NCBI GenBank assembly: GCA_973895155.1
Contig: OZ316899.1
Span: 6,324,001 to 6,388,000, forward strand
Length of the DNA: 64,000 bases
Origin: Marsupella aquatica
Lineage: Eukaryota > Marchantiophyta
Reading direction: 5' to 3'
Positions 11,979-23,024 of this stretch are shown here, piece after piece. Within the stretch, counting starts at the first letter, position 1. Each line of letters opens with the position of its first letter. The translations under genes and the position numbers were made by a program. The notes under the pieces were generated by a model. It saw only the letters and a program-made list of their open reading frames with translations, was not told where the DNA came from and made no database searches.

Positions 11979-14673
11979 ATGTCAAAGAATTCTATGGAGA
12001 AACTCTTATTTCAACCCCTCAGCATCGATGGTGCCAACTATTTGTCCGCAGTGTAATCCGTGATTGTTTTATCTGAAGTGTTCGCGGATTACAATTGCAA
12101 AATATTTTGGATTGTATCCCAATTGGCCATATGTGGCCACCCCGTTAATGATGACGAACAGATTGAGAAAATGCTCTCTATCCTTCACTCTACAAATCTT
12201 ATTCTCTCTACCCAATATCGCAATATGCGATTCACACAATATTCCGAGTTGATTGCCCATATGCTCCTGGCTGAAAAGCACCAGCTATTGCTATTACAGA
12301 ATTCCCAAAAACGACCCCCTGGAACTCTCCCTCCAGTCACAAATTCAGAATCCCACTACGTTACAACCCAAAGGGGAGAGGGCTGATCTTACCGTGGTCG
12401 AGGTAGTTTCAAGGGGAGAAACACATACAGAGGCCGAGGTAGCTCTTTCAGAGGACGCGGAGGCAGAAGCAACAACTTCAGAGGCAGATCCAGGGGAAGA
12501 TACCAAAACACCGGCGATAACTTCAGAAACAACTGGCAGCGAGGCAACTATCAACCCCGAGCGAGGACAAATCAACAACAAAGCACTCAAAGAGATAAAT
12601 ACGAAAACCCCTCCACCTGTTTTTGTTGTGGCACTAAAGGCCACATTCAAAAATTCTGCCGTACACCTGCACATCTGGTGCAACTATATAAGAAGAGCAC
12701 TGCACAAAATGAACCTGAGACGTATGGGACTTTCCTAGAATCCACAGAAATTATACCAACTATAAACATGGTCATATCAAAGACCATACCTGATTCTAGT
12801 ATCAAAGAAAATTTTTCCCAATGCATAGTCGACAGTGGTACATCGCATTCCATTTTTAAGCATAAGGAATACTTTAAGCAAATTATACCATCCCAAAGAA
12901 AACTTACAACGATTATGGGCAAGCACCAATTGGAAGAGGGATTTGGACCAGCATTGGTCACCCTACCCCGTGGGACGATAATTCATGTGGAGTCTGCAAT
13001 ATACGCCCCAAAGGCAACCAGAAACTTACTAAGCTTTGGGGATATCCGTGCTAACAAACTGCATATTAAGACGGGCACTCAACAAGGACGGGAAGTCTTG
13101 TACATCACCTCGGGGGAACCAACAAATACCAAGATCAGAGACATCTTGAGAGCATCACCCCCCGGTTCTTACACTATTGAAATCCACAGCTTCTACACTG
13201 GAACACCCCAAGGCACACTTACCGAGATCTGGCACAGGAGACTGGGCCACCCGGGAACAACAATGTTCCTGAAACTGATTAGAGAAACCTTGGGCATACC
13301 GGAAATGGTCCACCCCACTTCCATAAAAGCTCCCTGTTTAGCTTCCTCATAGGGCAAGCTCATAATCCGGCCCTCACCACCTACAACTGAGCGCCAAATC
13401 CCCCCACTTCCTGGAGCGCATACACGCTGACGTATGCGGGCCGATTGACCCCCCAAGTGGCCCATTCCGATTTTTCCTGGCAATCATAGATGCATCAACA
13501 AAATGGAGTCAGATATCCTTACTATCTACACAAAACCTGGTATTCTCCAGACTCCTTGCCCACATACTAAAATTGAGAGCTCAATTCCCTGAAAACCAAA
13601 TTAAAACACTGAGAGTAGATAACACTGGCGAATTTACCTCTAAGACGTTTGAAGATTTTTGCCAGGCCACGGGCATTGATGTCCAGTACCCAGTACCCCA
13701 TGTCCACTTTCAAAATGGAATAGCCGAATCCTTGATTAAACGACTGCAGCTGATTGCCAGACCCCTACTAATGCAGACAAACTTACCAATAGTTGCTTGT
13801 GGTCATGCCATCCTCCATATGTTGCACTACTCAGTTATAGACCATCATCTTTTAATTCCTCTACCCCACATTACCTAGCACTGGGGACCATACCAAATGT
13901 CTCTCACCTGAGAACGTTCGGCTGTAAAGTGATGGTACCCATCCTGGGACCTTAGAGAACCAAGATGGGACCCCAGAGACACCCAGGAATATACATAGGT
14001 TTTGACTCAGCTTCAATTATCAGATATATGGAGCCTACAACATCCGATGTCTTCAAAGCACGCTTTGCAGATTGCCACTTCTACGAAGATATTTTTCCCA
14101 GCCTACATACGAAGCAACTTGACACATAGAAAACCTCCCAACTTACTTGGCAAATTGATGCCAGTTTCTGGAACGACCCAAGGGATAGTCATGTGGACAC
14201 TGAAGTACAACGAATCTTACACCTAGCAAGGATGGCAGAGCACCTACCAGACTCCTTCGCAGATGCCGCCCAGGTGACACGCTCCCATATCCCAGCAGCA
14301 AACGCCCCATCCAGAATACAAATGGAGACCCCACCAGCATCAACAACAGCCCCGCAAGCGAAGAGAGGCCGTCCACTGGGATCTGTCGACAAGCAACCAA
14401 GATAGCGTAGAGCTGTCCCAGCACCTGCACCCAGCCCATCAACCAGGGATCCAACTCCAAGTCAACCAAATGTACCAGAAGATAATGCAGAGATATCAAT
14501 CAACTATGGAAGAACCGGACATGTATGGGACAGAGAGCACACTACAATAGATGAACAATTCGCATTTCACATAGCACAGCAGATTGAAGATGAACTGCCT
14601 AACCCCCGAACAATCAAAGAAGCTGAGGTCCAACCTGACTGGCCTGAATGGGAACAGGCCATCCATTTAGAAT
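11979..14673 (+). pseudogene. Copia-2 gag-pol polyprotein, truncated and broken
   Basis: Opens at ATG 11979. Unlike copia-1 it keeps the intact zinc knuckle CFCCGTKGHIQKFC (about 12620-12660) and protease DSGTSH (about 12830), making it the better reference for those sites. Integrase parts include IWHRRLGHPG, IHADVCGP (near 13420), VDNTGEF and the Glu of QNGIAES. Lesions include a deletion near 12050, TGA near 12385, TAG at 13350 (CAG to TAG relative to copia-1), a frameshift near 13395, and TAGs near 13954, 14128 and 14404. The coding sequence ends at the truncation point. Confidence 0.9.
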
Positions 14674-14745
14674 GCATCATGAATGTATCAAATTATTTGA
14701 TCACAGTCAATCAGAGTGGACCATTGCCAGCTTCTTAGTCCACGT

Positions 14746-15156
14746 TCAAGAAGGAAGCCGCAATCTCTTTCTGGAACTGGCTAGCGGTGCAGAGGATTTA
14801 GGAGGGCCTTTCAAATTGAGTATTTGTGGTATAATTGGATGTCCATGGCCAACTCCAAGTAGGTCTAACATTTGCCTGAAGGAAACCTGAGACATGGACT
14901 CTGGGCTAAACGGCATTGTGAGTAGCTCTGGAGTCGTCAAAGGTCTACTTAGCACCTTCCTAGATGATTCCAAAGCCCTCATTCTTTTCCCCAATTCCCG
15001 ATCCTCAGTTTTGGGTGTCAAAAGCCTCCCTGTAGACTCGCCATCTTGGTTATCATCTTTCCCAGACTTGTTTCCCAGCTTTTGTGACATGGGAGCCGCC
15101 TCCAAAGCAAGTAGCAACATTTCACCTTCAGCTTGGAGGTTTGCCTGAATGCACAC
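14746..15156 (-). CDS. Hypothetical open frame beside the RING-like gene
   Basis: A 136-residue minus-strand frame with an ATG, polar and Lys/Ser-rich, without a recognisable domain. It lies downstream of the RING-like frame on the same strand, about 200 bases away, and could be a further exon of that gene. Its lower end lies 70 bases from the copia-2 truncation point. Low confidence that it is a protein. Confidence 0.25.
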   Translation of the reverse strand: MCIQANLQAEGEMLLLALEAAPMSQKLGNKSGKDDNQDGESTGRLLTPKTEDRELGKRMRALESSRKVLSRPLTTPELLTMPFSPESMSQVSFRQMLDLLGVGHGHPIIPQILNLKGPPKSSAPLASSRKRLRLPS

Positions 15157-15358
15157 ATGTAATAGTATTGAGGGTCAATACACTATTGGAGACTTTAAAA
15201 TTGGAACAACCACTTGGACTATCCAATTAAGTGCAACAACAAAGGAATTGATAATGCATCACTTGTCTCATTTTCCATACCTGTTCATGCACAGTTTGGA
15301 TTTGTTGTACGAGTTGTCTCCTACTAAAAAGATCAATACTTGGCGCCCCATAGTACAC

Positions 15359-15935
15359 TCATTTCATGTGATCTATGTAACTTACTCGCCTCTGTTCTCC
15401 GTGTGTGGGTAAGCCCCACGTTTGTAACCAATCATCAAAAAATGGTAGCCCACAAGCTTCACCCTTAGGAGTATCCTTTGAATCACCAATCAAAGAAAAA
15501 AGACAACTCGGATGATATGTGTGCCCACAGGATGCTGGGATCCAATTGCAGCAATGATAACCATTGCAACAAACGGGACAACTTGATAACAGAACTTGGG
15601 TTGACACTGGAGAAGTAAGTGTTGCAACAAAGGTCGGCCTTGAGGTTGGACAGGGATTATGCAATACCCTCTCCAGAGTTGCATATTCAGACTTTTGTGC
15701 TTCCTCCGCCAAGTTAAGCTCCTTCAAGTCTGCATCCACAGCTACAGCCACTTTTTTCAATCGGGACACCATCCCTGATGATGCTTCAAATCGCTTTTGC
15801 TTGGCTGCAATGATCTCGGTCACCTTCACCATATCCCTCCCGATGGTCTCTTGGCGGCCCTTCAACTCAGCAATTTTGGCTCTTGAGTTTTTAAGTCGGG
15901 TTTCCAAGAGAGTACTGAACTCAATGCCCTGTAAC
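15359..15935 (-). pseudogene. Coiled-coil plus RING-like zinc-binding protein, 5' truncated
   Basis: The minus-strand frame begins after a possible splice acceptor (GGTTACAG|GGCATTG) near 15935. The first ~90 residues are a Lys/Glu-rich coiled coil. The next ~70 carry a RING-like cluster: SCPVCCNGYHCC, then SCGHTYHPSCL, then a further Cys in GEACG and WLQTWG near the end. The stop is at 15359-15361. The Cys/His spacing is compatible with a RING or PHD-like fold that could support ubiquitin ligase or DNA/histone binding, but that is inference. Upstream sequence is cut by a long-LTR fragment at 15966, so the N terminus is missing. Confidence 0.45.
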
Positions 15936-15965
15936 CATTGGAAACAATTCAAATTTGTAAAGAGT

Positions 15966-16170
15966 ATGTGATGCCGCCGGTACGGTGGGTAATGAGTGAT
16001 TCGGCCTAACACGCGCGTTGGGGGTATCTTAGGCCGTATTTATTAGCATAATGACAATATTTAGGTAGCCAATATGAGTAGGAAATCATTAGTCAATAAG
16101 GGGCATTCGTGTTCGAGCTGGCAGCGGGTCGCCATTCGCACGCCCGGGTTGCGAGCGTGTAATGGGCCCT
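15966..16170 (+). repeat. Fragment of a 4-kb-LTR gypsy element (LTR 5' end)
   Basis: Starts TGTGATGCCGCCGGTACGG and follows, with many differences, the reverse complement of 43004 down to about 42790, which is the U3 end of the LTR of the element at 38990-50425. Similarity fades near 16170. It is in the opposite orientation to that element. The remainder up to 16268 shows nothing I can name. Confidence 0.7.
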
Positions 16171-16268
16171 CCACTCTTTCCCCTTACGGTCTATTGCATT
16201 AGCGACATCTTTTGAAAGTCCATCAAGGTCAAGAGGCACAACACCCATCGTAACTTAGTCCTGAGTAG

Positions 16269-17322
16269 TGGTGGACCTTGCCACCCAGCGCCCTCACCAA
16301 TCCCAGCACTTGCGCCTAAGTGCCCTTGGTGCCCGAACGCCTCCACGGAATACCTCGAGCAAGCATCCAAGTGCCTCTAGCACCACCTGCGGCCACTCCC
16401 ATACGGAGTCGCACTTGCTCACCTACACAACCGCTACTCAACGGTCCTCACTGTCTGCACAACCAACCAAACACCTCAGTAAGTAACCCCTCCGGATTTA
16501 GAACTTGCCAAGTCTAGCATCCTAACTCAAGCTCAACAGACGTTGGTAAATAGGTCAGCGATAGGTCCTCCCGATGCCATAAGTTGGAACCAGAACTCAC
16601 GCCCACTGTCCGTCCAGGACAGCTCCTTCCTTGGGTGTGGCCCGGGTTCCCCCTTGTACCTATCCATCACCAACTGACCGCCCTGACCTCAGGACATGCT
16701 CATGGCCCAAATAGCGTAGCTTGTCCTAAAGCTTGTCCAAAGCTTGTCTCAACACGTCGGGACCAGAATGGCCCCGACTCTAACAACCGCTCCCGGTTCG
16801 CCCCACTGATGGTCTAGGGACCAAGCGCCCTTGGGACTCAGCCTCCTACCTACTTGGCCTTGCCTCCCCAACGCAAGCTCCCTTGGGAGGCTGAACGTGG
16901 CTTGGCTGCTGTTCGGCAGGTCTGATCGCCGCTCGGGGCCCCTGACCGGCCCAACCCGGATTGGGCCACAACTTGCGCCCCAAGCGTCCGTTGCCAATGG
17001 CATCAACTCCATTGGCCTTGGGCCCAAGAGGAGCTCACTCCCAAGCCCTCAGAACTCAAAGCCCATCCGACGGTCTGGACGGCCATCCTTGAGCCCGGCC
17101 CATTTCCCCTTGACCCAACCAGCCATAGGCTAGTCCAAGTCCTTAGTGTGTGTCCCCAGCTTGGCCCCTTGCCTCGCCAGTGCCACGTCTCATTGCCCAC
17201 AAGTCTCCCCATGCTAAGTTCTCCCCGGATGGCCTATCCGGGCCTGGACCATAAGGGAGCTCGGCGTCGGAGTCAGCGACGTCGGAGCTAAGTGTTAAGG
17301 TAGTCGAGTTCTGCGACTTGCA
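16269..17322 (-). repeat. 3' LTR of chromovirus (1054 bp, internally deleted)
   Basis: Direct repeat of 23025-24498 with TGGTGGACC...CTTGCA ends on the + strand. Relative to the other LTR it lacks about 441 bases, corresponding to 23658-24098. The deletion lies between two CAGG words, one of which remains at 16917-16920. Confidence 0.92.
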
Positions 17323-17332
17323 CCCCCCCTTA
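17323..17332 (-). other. Polypurine tract of chromovirus
   Basis: On the minus strand TAAGGGGGGG directly precedes the 3' LTR (TGCAAGTCGC), the expected position and composition for the plus-strand primer. Confidence 0.8.
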
Positions 17333-17784
17333 AAAATGGTCACGTCACGTCCGCGTGACCTAAGTAAACGTTCCAACACGCCTAGACCACTTTGGGCCTT
17401 AAAAGTTTTTTATGAGGTAACAAATGGTTTGCCCATAAGGCTGATGCAAACCAGGTTGGTATGCGCATTCCAAACTTAGGAAATTCCAACCTATCCCACT
17501 TATCCAAGTAGGATGCCAGTCCAAACGGGTAAGCTAACTCCAAACTCGTCGGACCCATTGTCCTCCCCTTGGGGCGCTCCCCTTTGGTTTGAACTAGCCC
17601 GCCCACAGATGTAGGGCGGGCACCATCAACTTCCACTCGCAAAAAGCAAATCGGCCGCCCAACAACCTCTAGCCCCAACGCAATCCAACTTTATCCTTAA
17701 GAGGCCGAGAGGAGTGAAACTAGGATACAACTCACAAAGGTAGCTACAACTGCCTGTACCAGTTCACAACGGCGGTAGGCCGCT

Positions 17785-19387
17785 TCACTTACGATAGCTT
17801 CCAAGGATCTCTGAGGCATTACCCAAATTTTCTTCCAGTTCCCAAGTACTCTCGGCCTGGTTGTAGCCAACCCACTTCACCAAGTACTCTAAGGTTTGCC
17901 TTCCCAACTTGCGTTTGTAACGGTGGTCCAGAATTGCCTCCACCTCAAACTCCTCAGCGTCCTCCACCAGCATGGCGTCCGGACGGAAGACCTGATCCCG
18001 GTTGGGATCATCGTCCTTGAGAAACTTCTTGAGCCGGCTAACGTGGTAGCTTTTGCCCACGCCCATTTCTTTGGGTGTCTCCAACACCACCAAAACCGGA
18101 TTATCCTTGTGGGCCCATCGTATGATGCCATAGGGCCCTGCATATCTGGGAGCCAGCTTCCTACTTATGTTCCTGTGGTGTTGCTCAGGTCTCAACTGCA
18201 ACCAGACGCTCTCCCCAATTTCAAAGCTTACCTGGCGTCAATGTTTATCCCCTTGCTCTTTGTACCGACTTTGGGCAAGGGTCATACCCTTGGTAGCCGC
18301 TTCCACAACTAGGCGCCGCTCTCGAATGAAATCGTCCGCCACAGGAACCTTGCTTTCCGTCCGCCAAGCTTCCGGATTTATAAACCAGGAGGGCGCCCTT
18401 GGCGTCCTCCCTTTGGCCAACACAAACGGCGCAAACCCCGTCGCAGAATGCTTGGTCGAGTTATACCTAAACTTGACCATTGTTAAATGCTTCGCCCAAT
18501 CCTTCTGATTGGCTGTCACAAAGTGACGCAAGTAGTCCTCCACGATACCATTAACCCGTTTGGTTTGGCCATCTGTCTCATGATGATACGCTGATCCCCT
18601 GGTCAAGTCCGTTCCGGATAACCGGAACAATGCCTTCCAGAAATGGCCCGTGAACTTGGTATCGCGATCGGACAGGATATGCAACGGCAATCCCATTGTC
18701 GGAAGACATTGTCAAATACTAGACCGGCAACCTCTCGGGCCGAAACCATCTTCGTAGTAGGCAAGAAATACGCCATCTTGGAAAAATGATCCACAATTGT
18801 TAAGATGGAGTTACTGACGTGGGACTCAGGTAATCCAACAATGAAGTCCATGGAGATAGACTCCCATGGAGCCGCAGCTACTGGTAAGGGTTGTAGTAGT
18901 CCTCCTTTTGCCCTATAGACCGTTTGGTTCTTTTGGCACGAGTAACAACTTTGCACATGTTGAAGGACCGATCGCTTCATGTCCGGCCAATACACATCTC
19001 GCGACATGCCGCGATACGTAGCGGCTTGTCCTCCGTGCCCTCCCAGGGCGAGTTGTGGTACTTTTGCAAAACCTCTAACCTTAGAGACTCTGGTATGTAC
19101 ACACGCCTCTGCTTGTATTGCCATAACTGGACATTATGCGTCGTATCCAACCCCAACGATACGTGCCTTACCTTGCCCCGGCTACCCCCATTGCTTTGCC
19201 AATCCTTAGCTAACCTGTCATCTCCATATGCCGTGGCCACAACCTTTGGCCACTCGGATTTGAGCATCGTGATCCCATTGACACGAAGTTGGTCCTTACA
19301 CGATAACACGTCCGCTACCATATTTGTCTTCCCTGGAACGTGGCGGACTTCGAAATCAAAATCCGCCAAGAACATTTGCCAGCGCAT
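17785..19387 (-). pseudogene. Chromovirus integrase and chromodomain
   Basis: Read on the minus strand in three frames. The zinc-binding region ends with CYSCQKNQ. The catalytic core has MDFIVGLP (first Asp) and ILSDRDTKF (second Asp). The third site reads DGQTKRVNG where the family has DGQTERVN, so the catalytic Glu is Lys (one G-to-A change). The C-terminal part has the GPY-like segment GPYGIIRW and then a chromodomain (about 17790-17960) with YLVKWVGYNQAESTWE, including the aromatic residues that in related domains bind methylated histone H3. Frameshifts near 19060-19120 and 18690. The element encodes INT last, as chromoviruses do. Confidence 0.9.
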
Positions 19388-19389
19388 TT

Positions 19390-20958
19390 CCTTGGGGTTC
19401 AGCCTTGGCTTAGAACTGAAGTACCGGCCGACGAGCTATCTGTGTGGATTACCACTTTGGGACCATTCTTAAGGTAAATCTCCCACTTCTTCAACGCGTA
19501 GATCACAACATACATTTCCCTTTCCGGCGTGATCTAGTGATTTTCCAACTTACATGACTCGAAGGCCACACGACGCCCATCTTGGTGAAGACAAGCGCCG
19601 ATGGCATAATCACTTGTGTCTGTCCAAATCTCGAACGGCTTCCCCATCTCAAGTAAGTTTAGAACCGGCGGTTAACCGCTTAAGTTCTAGGAATGCTAAC
19701 TCGCAATCCTGCGTCCACACAAACACTTTGTTTTTCAACGTTAGCGCATTGAGGGGCCTCGCGATCCTTGCATAGTCTTTCATGTATCTCCGATAGAACC
19801 CCGTAAATCCTAAGAAGGCTCTAACTTGCCTTACGTTGGACGGGCGCTCCCATTCTTTGATCTCCTTAAGCTTGTCCTGACTAGGCGTAATCCCTTCCGG
19901 GGTAAAGGTATGGCCGAGGAACTGAATCTCGTTCATTGCAAACTCGCACTTGCTAGGTTTAGCAAAGAGACGAGCCTTACGAAGGCGAGAGAACACTTCT
20001 CTGAGCAACTGCTCATGCTCCTCCAATGTTTTTGAGTAGATTAGGATGTCGTCAATAAAGACGACCACTCCCTGGTCCAACAAGTCATGAAAGATGGTAT
20101 TCATCATCTTCATGAACGTTGCGGTTGCATTACACAACCCAAACGGCATAACCAAAAACTCATAGGATCCGAACCTTGTGCGCATCGCGGTCTTATACTC
20201 ATCTCCCTTAGCCATGCGGATTTGGTAATACCCCGACCGCAAGTCCACCTTTGAAAACTTCTTAGCCCGAAGAGGCAATCAAAGAGGTCATCCATATGAG
20301 GTCACGGGTACTTGTTCTTTACCGTCTGCTTATTGAGGGCCCGGTAATTTGCGCACAATCTCAAAGTACCATCCTTTTTGGACACAAATAGTGCGGGCGG
20401 GGCGTAAGGACTCTTACTAGGGCGAATGAACCCTTGGTCGATCAACTCTTCCAAGGCGTTCTTCAACATCATTTGCTCATTCAGGTTCAGACGATAAGGA
20501 GCTTTAGCCTGAGGAGCCAATCCCGGCTCCAACTCAACTTGGTGATCCACTTCTCTCCGCGGTGGTAAACCTTTAGGTAGCTTCTGCGAGAGCACGTCGT
20601 TGAATTCCTCTAAAATTTCAGGAATTCGACCGCAATCGGGCCCGATCTTAGCTGACTTGACCTTTGGCTGCGACGCAGCCTTGTTAGTTGGGTGGAGATG
20701 AAAGAAGAAACTTTCATGTCCACCCTTGAAGTCTTTCCACCATTGCTTCGCCGATACACACGGAGACATCCACGACACTTTACTTACTTTAAGAAATCTT
20801 TCTTTATTTTTGGTACTTTCGTGTACAACGATGGGCTCACCCCCCTTATTGGGAAAATGGAGCACTTCACCCCCCGGTTTCAAGGTAACATTGTGCTTTC
20901 TGAGATAACCTACCGACAAAATGAAGTCTACGGCTAGACCGTCTAGGACGTAGAACAT
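19390..20958 (-). pseudogene. Chromovirus reverse transcriptase and RNase H
   Basis: The frame 20958-20302 holds the end of the protease region and the RT start ([27 protein letters not shown]). It stops at TGA, then continues after a frameshift near 20265 with KVDLRSGYYQIRM, MPFGLCNA and FIDDILIYS, the YxDD-type active site with both Asp residues present. The RT connection reaches 19649. RNase H (about 19640-19390) is recognisable only as pieces (QDGRRVAFES; HVPGKTNMVAD) and is broken by a stop and frameshifts. The TGA at 20302-20304 fits CGA to TGA. Confidence 0.9.
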
Positions 20959-20961
20959 CTC

Positions 20962-21441
20962 CTAACTAACAAAATTTTGTTGTTCGCCTATGACCTCTAC
21001 CCGAAGTCTATGCACTACTCTCGACACTATCCCCTTTGTGTCGTTGGCAAACTTGCACACTAACGGTTGTAACAACTCTTGCACGTCCACCCCAAGACGA
21101 GTTGCCGCCTGCCCACTTATGAAGCAGGCGGTTGCGCCTGTATCCACCAAAGCAACACCCAGATTACCGTTAGAAGTGACATTCATAAAAATCAGCTTTT
21201 CAGGATCCATTGTCTTAACTTTAGGTATCTTCTCTCGCAACAACACCCTCTCACCGTCAGGGACATCCCCTACAGGGACCTTGTCAGCTACTAAGGGTTC
21301 GGTTAGAGCGATACTTACCTTAATGCTCTTTTGCCCTCCACCATCTCCGTTTGGCTTGCCACCTTTCGTGGAACAATCCTTACTTTGATGGCCCATGGCG
21401 CCACATGTGAAGCACGAACCTTCAGCCCGCCTCTGCTCCAT
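20962..21441 (-). pseudogene. Chromovirus gag zinc knuckle and aspartic protease
   Basis: The frame starts in the CCHC knuckle CFTCGAMGHQSKDC (near 21410) and contains the protease active site VDTGATACF (near 21130). A TAG at 20962-20964 separates it from the RT frame, which lies in the same phase, so a single substitution splits an otherwise continuous protease-RT frame. Confidence 0.88.
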
Positions 21442-21461
21442 GGTCGCCTGCTTCTTTGCTT

Positions 21462-22877
21462 CTACGCCGATGAGGCTCCTTTCTTAAAGTTGCTGGCCTT
21501 CCAGTTTTGCTTAGCTTCTCCATTCTGGGGCTGGGGATCCAAACCACCGGACCCCGCCCCCTCCGGTTGCTTCCGCTTATTCCCGGGACCTTTTGCTTTC
21601 CCAGCTTCCCCCTCGGATCCCTTGCCACCCACTTTCGCTAAGTCCGGTCGGTTATTCACCAACGTAGTGGCCTTGTCAAAGGCGTCAGAAAGCGTTTTGA
21701 ACTCATGACACTTTTCCTGCAACTTTTCCCTGAGCAACAGTGGGAGCTTCACGATAAAGTTGTGAAGTTGTGTATGTAGGGTCTCTTGTCTCGTCGGGAT
21801 ACACGCCAACTGATTCTGGTAATAAGTGATGAACTTTTGGATATCACCCCTGAAACTCATCTCCGTTACGCATTTCTGAGCGTGCCGCTCCGGGTACTTA
21901 GTGGTGACATGAGCGCGGAGACCCTCAACCAGGTTTTCCCAAGTTAACGGCAAGGAGGAGTCCTCTCGTGACTTCTTCCATGACTTGTACCAAGTCAAGG
22001 CATAATCCTTCAGGTAAGGAGCGGCTGCGGTAGCCCAAGTGGAACGCTCAACACACGCTTGGAGATGAATCTCCATCATGGAGAGCCAACTCAGGGACTT
22101 TTGTCCACTTTGTTCGTAGGCCCCGTCGTAAGTTGGAGGAGTTGGTAGCTAGTTCACTTGGAACATACTCCGTCCAACTACCATTCCCCCCTCGCGACGC
22201 GACGCACTCTGACTACCCAGACTAAGTAAGTACTTAATCTGGGCCCCCTTGTTGTGTTCCAACTGCTCATAGATGAGTCGTTGGTCTTGAGTCAACGGAC
22301 CCAGACCATCGTCAACGGCTGGGCCCTTGCGGGTTGTATGAGGACGGTCCTCCAACCGTCTTTCCTTTGCGGGCTGCCTATCCTTAGGTTCTCTTGTGGA
22401 TTTTGGTGACACCCCCCGCGTCTTGCGAGCACCATGACCTCCCGGGATTGAGGTATCACCCGCATCATCTTGGTTCTGCTTGGTTAAATTATCCACGATG
22501 ATGTCCGGCTCGGCATCATCCTCAGCTGGTTCGGCATTCAACCCTCTCAAGGTTGGGATCAGTTCCTCCTCCGGGTCCTGACCCTCTTCCTCTGTCTCAG
22601 CTTCAGTGTTTTTGTCGCTTGCGGTTGCGTCAGAGTCATTATCATCCGACCCATCCTCCGAAGGATCAGCCGCCTCCTTCCCTTTAAGTTGACGGCGTTT
22701 TGCACTTGACTTGTTTGCCGCAGCGGTTGACGGTTCGGCTGTTGCGTCTTCTTCATCCTGCTTGTAACGTTCGTCTAGGGAAGTCAACCCGTCCTCCTTC
22801 TGTTCTTTGTTAACTTGGGCTCTCCCCTTGGTGGGGGGAGCCTGCTTGCCACTCTTTGCACGAGTGTTTTTTGCCAT
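21462..22877 (-). pseudogene. Chromovirus gag
   Basis: Starts at ATG 22877, 148 bases inside the 5' LTR boundary. The N-terminal ~240 residues are highly charged and low in complexity. After a TAG at 22149-22151 the same frame continues into a gag domain (STWATAAAPYLKDYALTWY, FITYYQNQLACIP) that ends at 21462. The zinc knuckle follows in another frame, either a native frameshift or a lesion. The TAG fits CAG to TAG. Confidence 0.85.
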
Positions 22878-23008
22878 GTCCCCAGCGACCGAATCTGCCC
22901 GCAGTCAACCCGCCGGGCACGTTGAAGCACTAAGTCCCCACAAAAATCCGTTAAGATTTTTGGATTCCGACTTAGCACAACTCCGGCCCGGTGTCTATGC
23001 CAGCAATC

Positions 23009-23020
23009 GCTCTGATACCA
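23009..23020 (-). other. Primer-binding site, initiator tRNA-Met type
   Basis: The minus strand reads TGGTATCAGAGC four bases inside the 5' LTR, complementary to the 3' end of plant initiator tRNA-Met including CCA. It fixes the orientation and the LTR boundary. Confidence 0.92.
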
Positions 23021-23024
23021 CAAG

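Larger units (their letters stand above)
11496..14673 (+). mobile_element. 3'-truncated Ty1/copia element (copia-2)
   Basis: A relative of copia-1 in the same orientation, with one LTR (11496-11632) and gag-protease-integrase plus the start of the RT region. Homology to copia-1 stops at about 14673, inside the segment corresponding to EWEKAIHLEL of copia-1. RT, RNase H and the 3' LTR are missing, so no target duplication can be checked. Relative to copia-1 it also lacks about 230 bases of the gag N-terminal half (junction near 12050). Confidence 0.9.

Noticed and set aside
16268-17700. Several + and - frames in the chromovirus LTR
   Set aside because: They lie in LTR or 3' UTR sequence, are duplicated at 23-24.5 kb with indels that shift frame, and show no domain.
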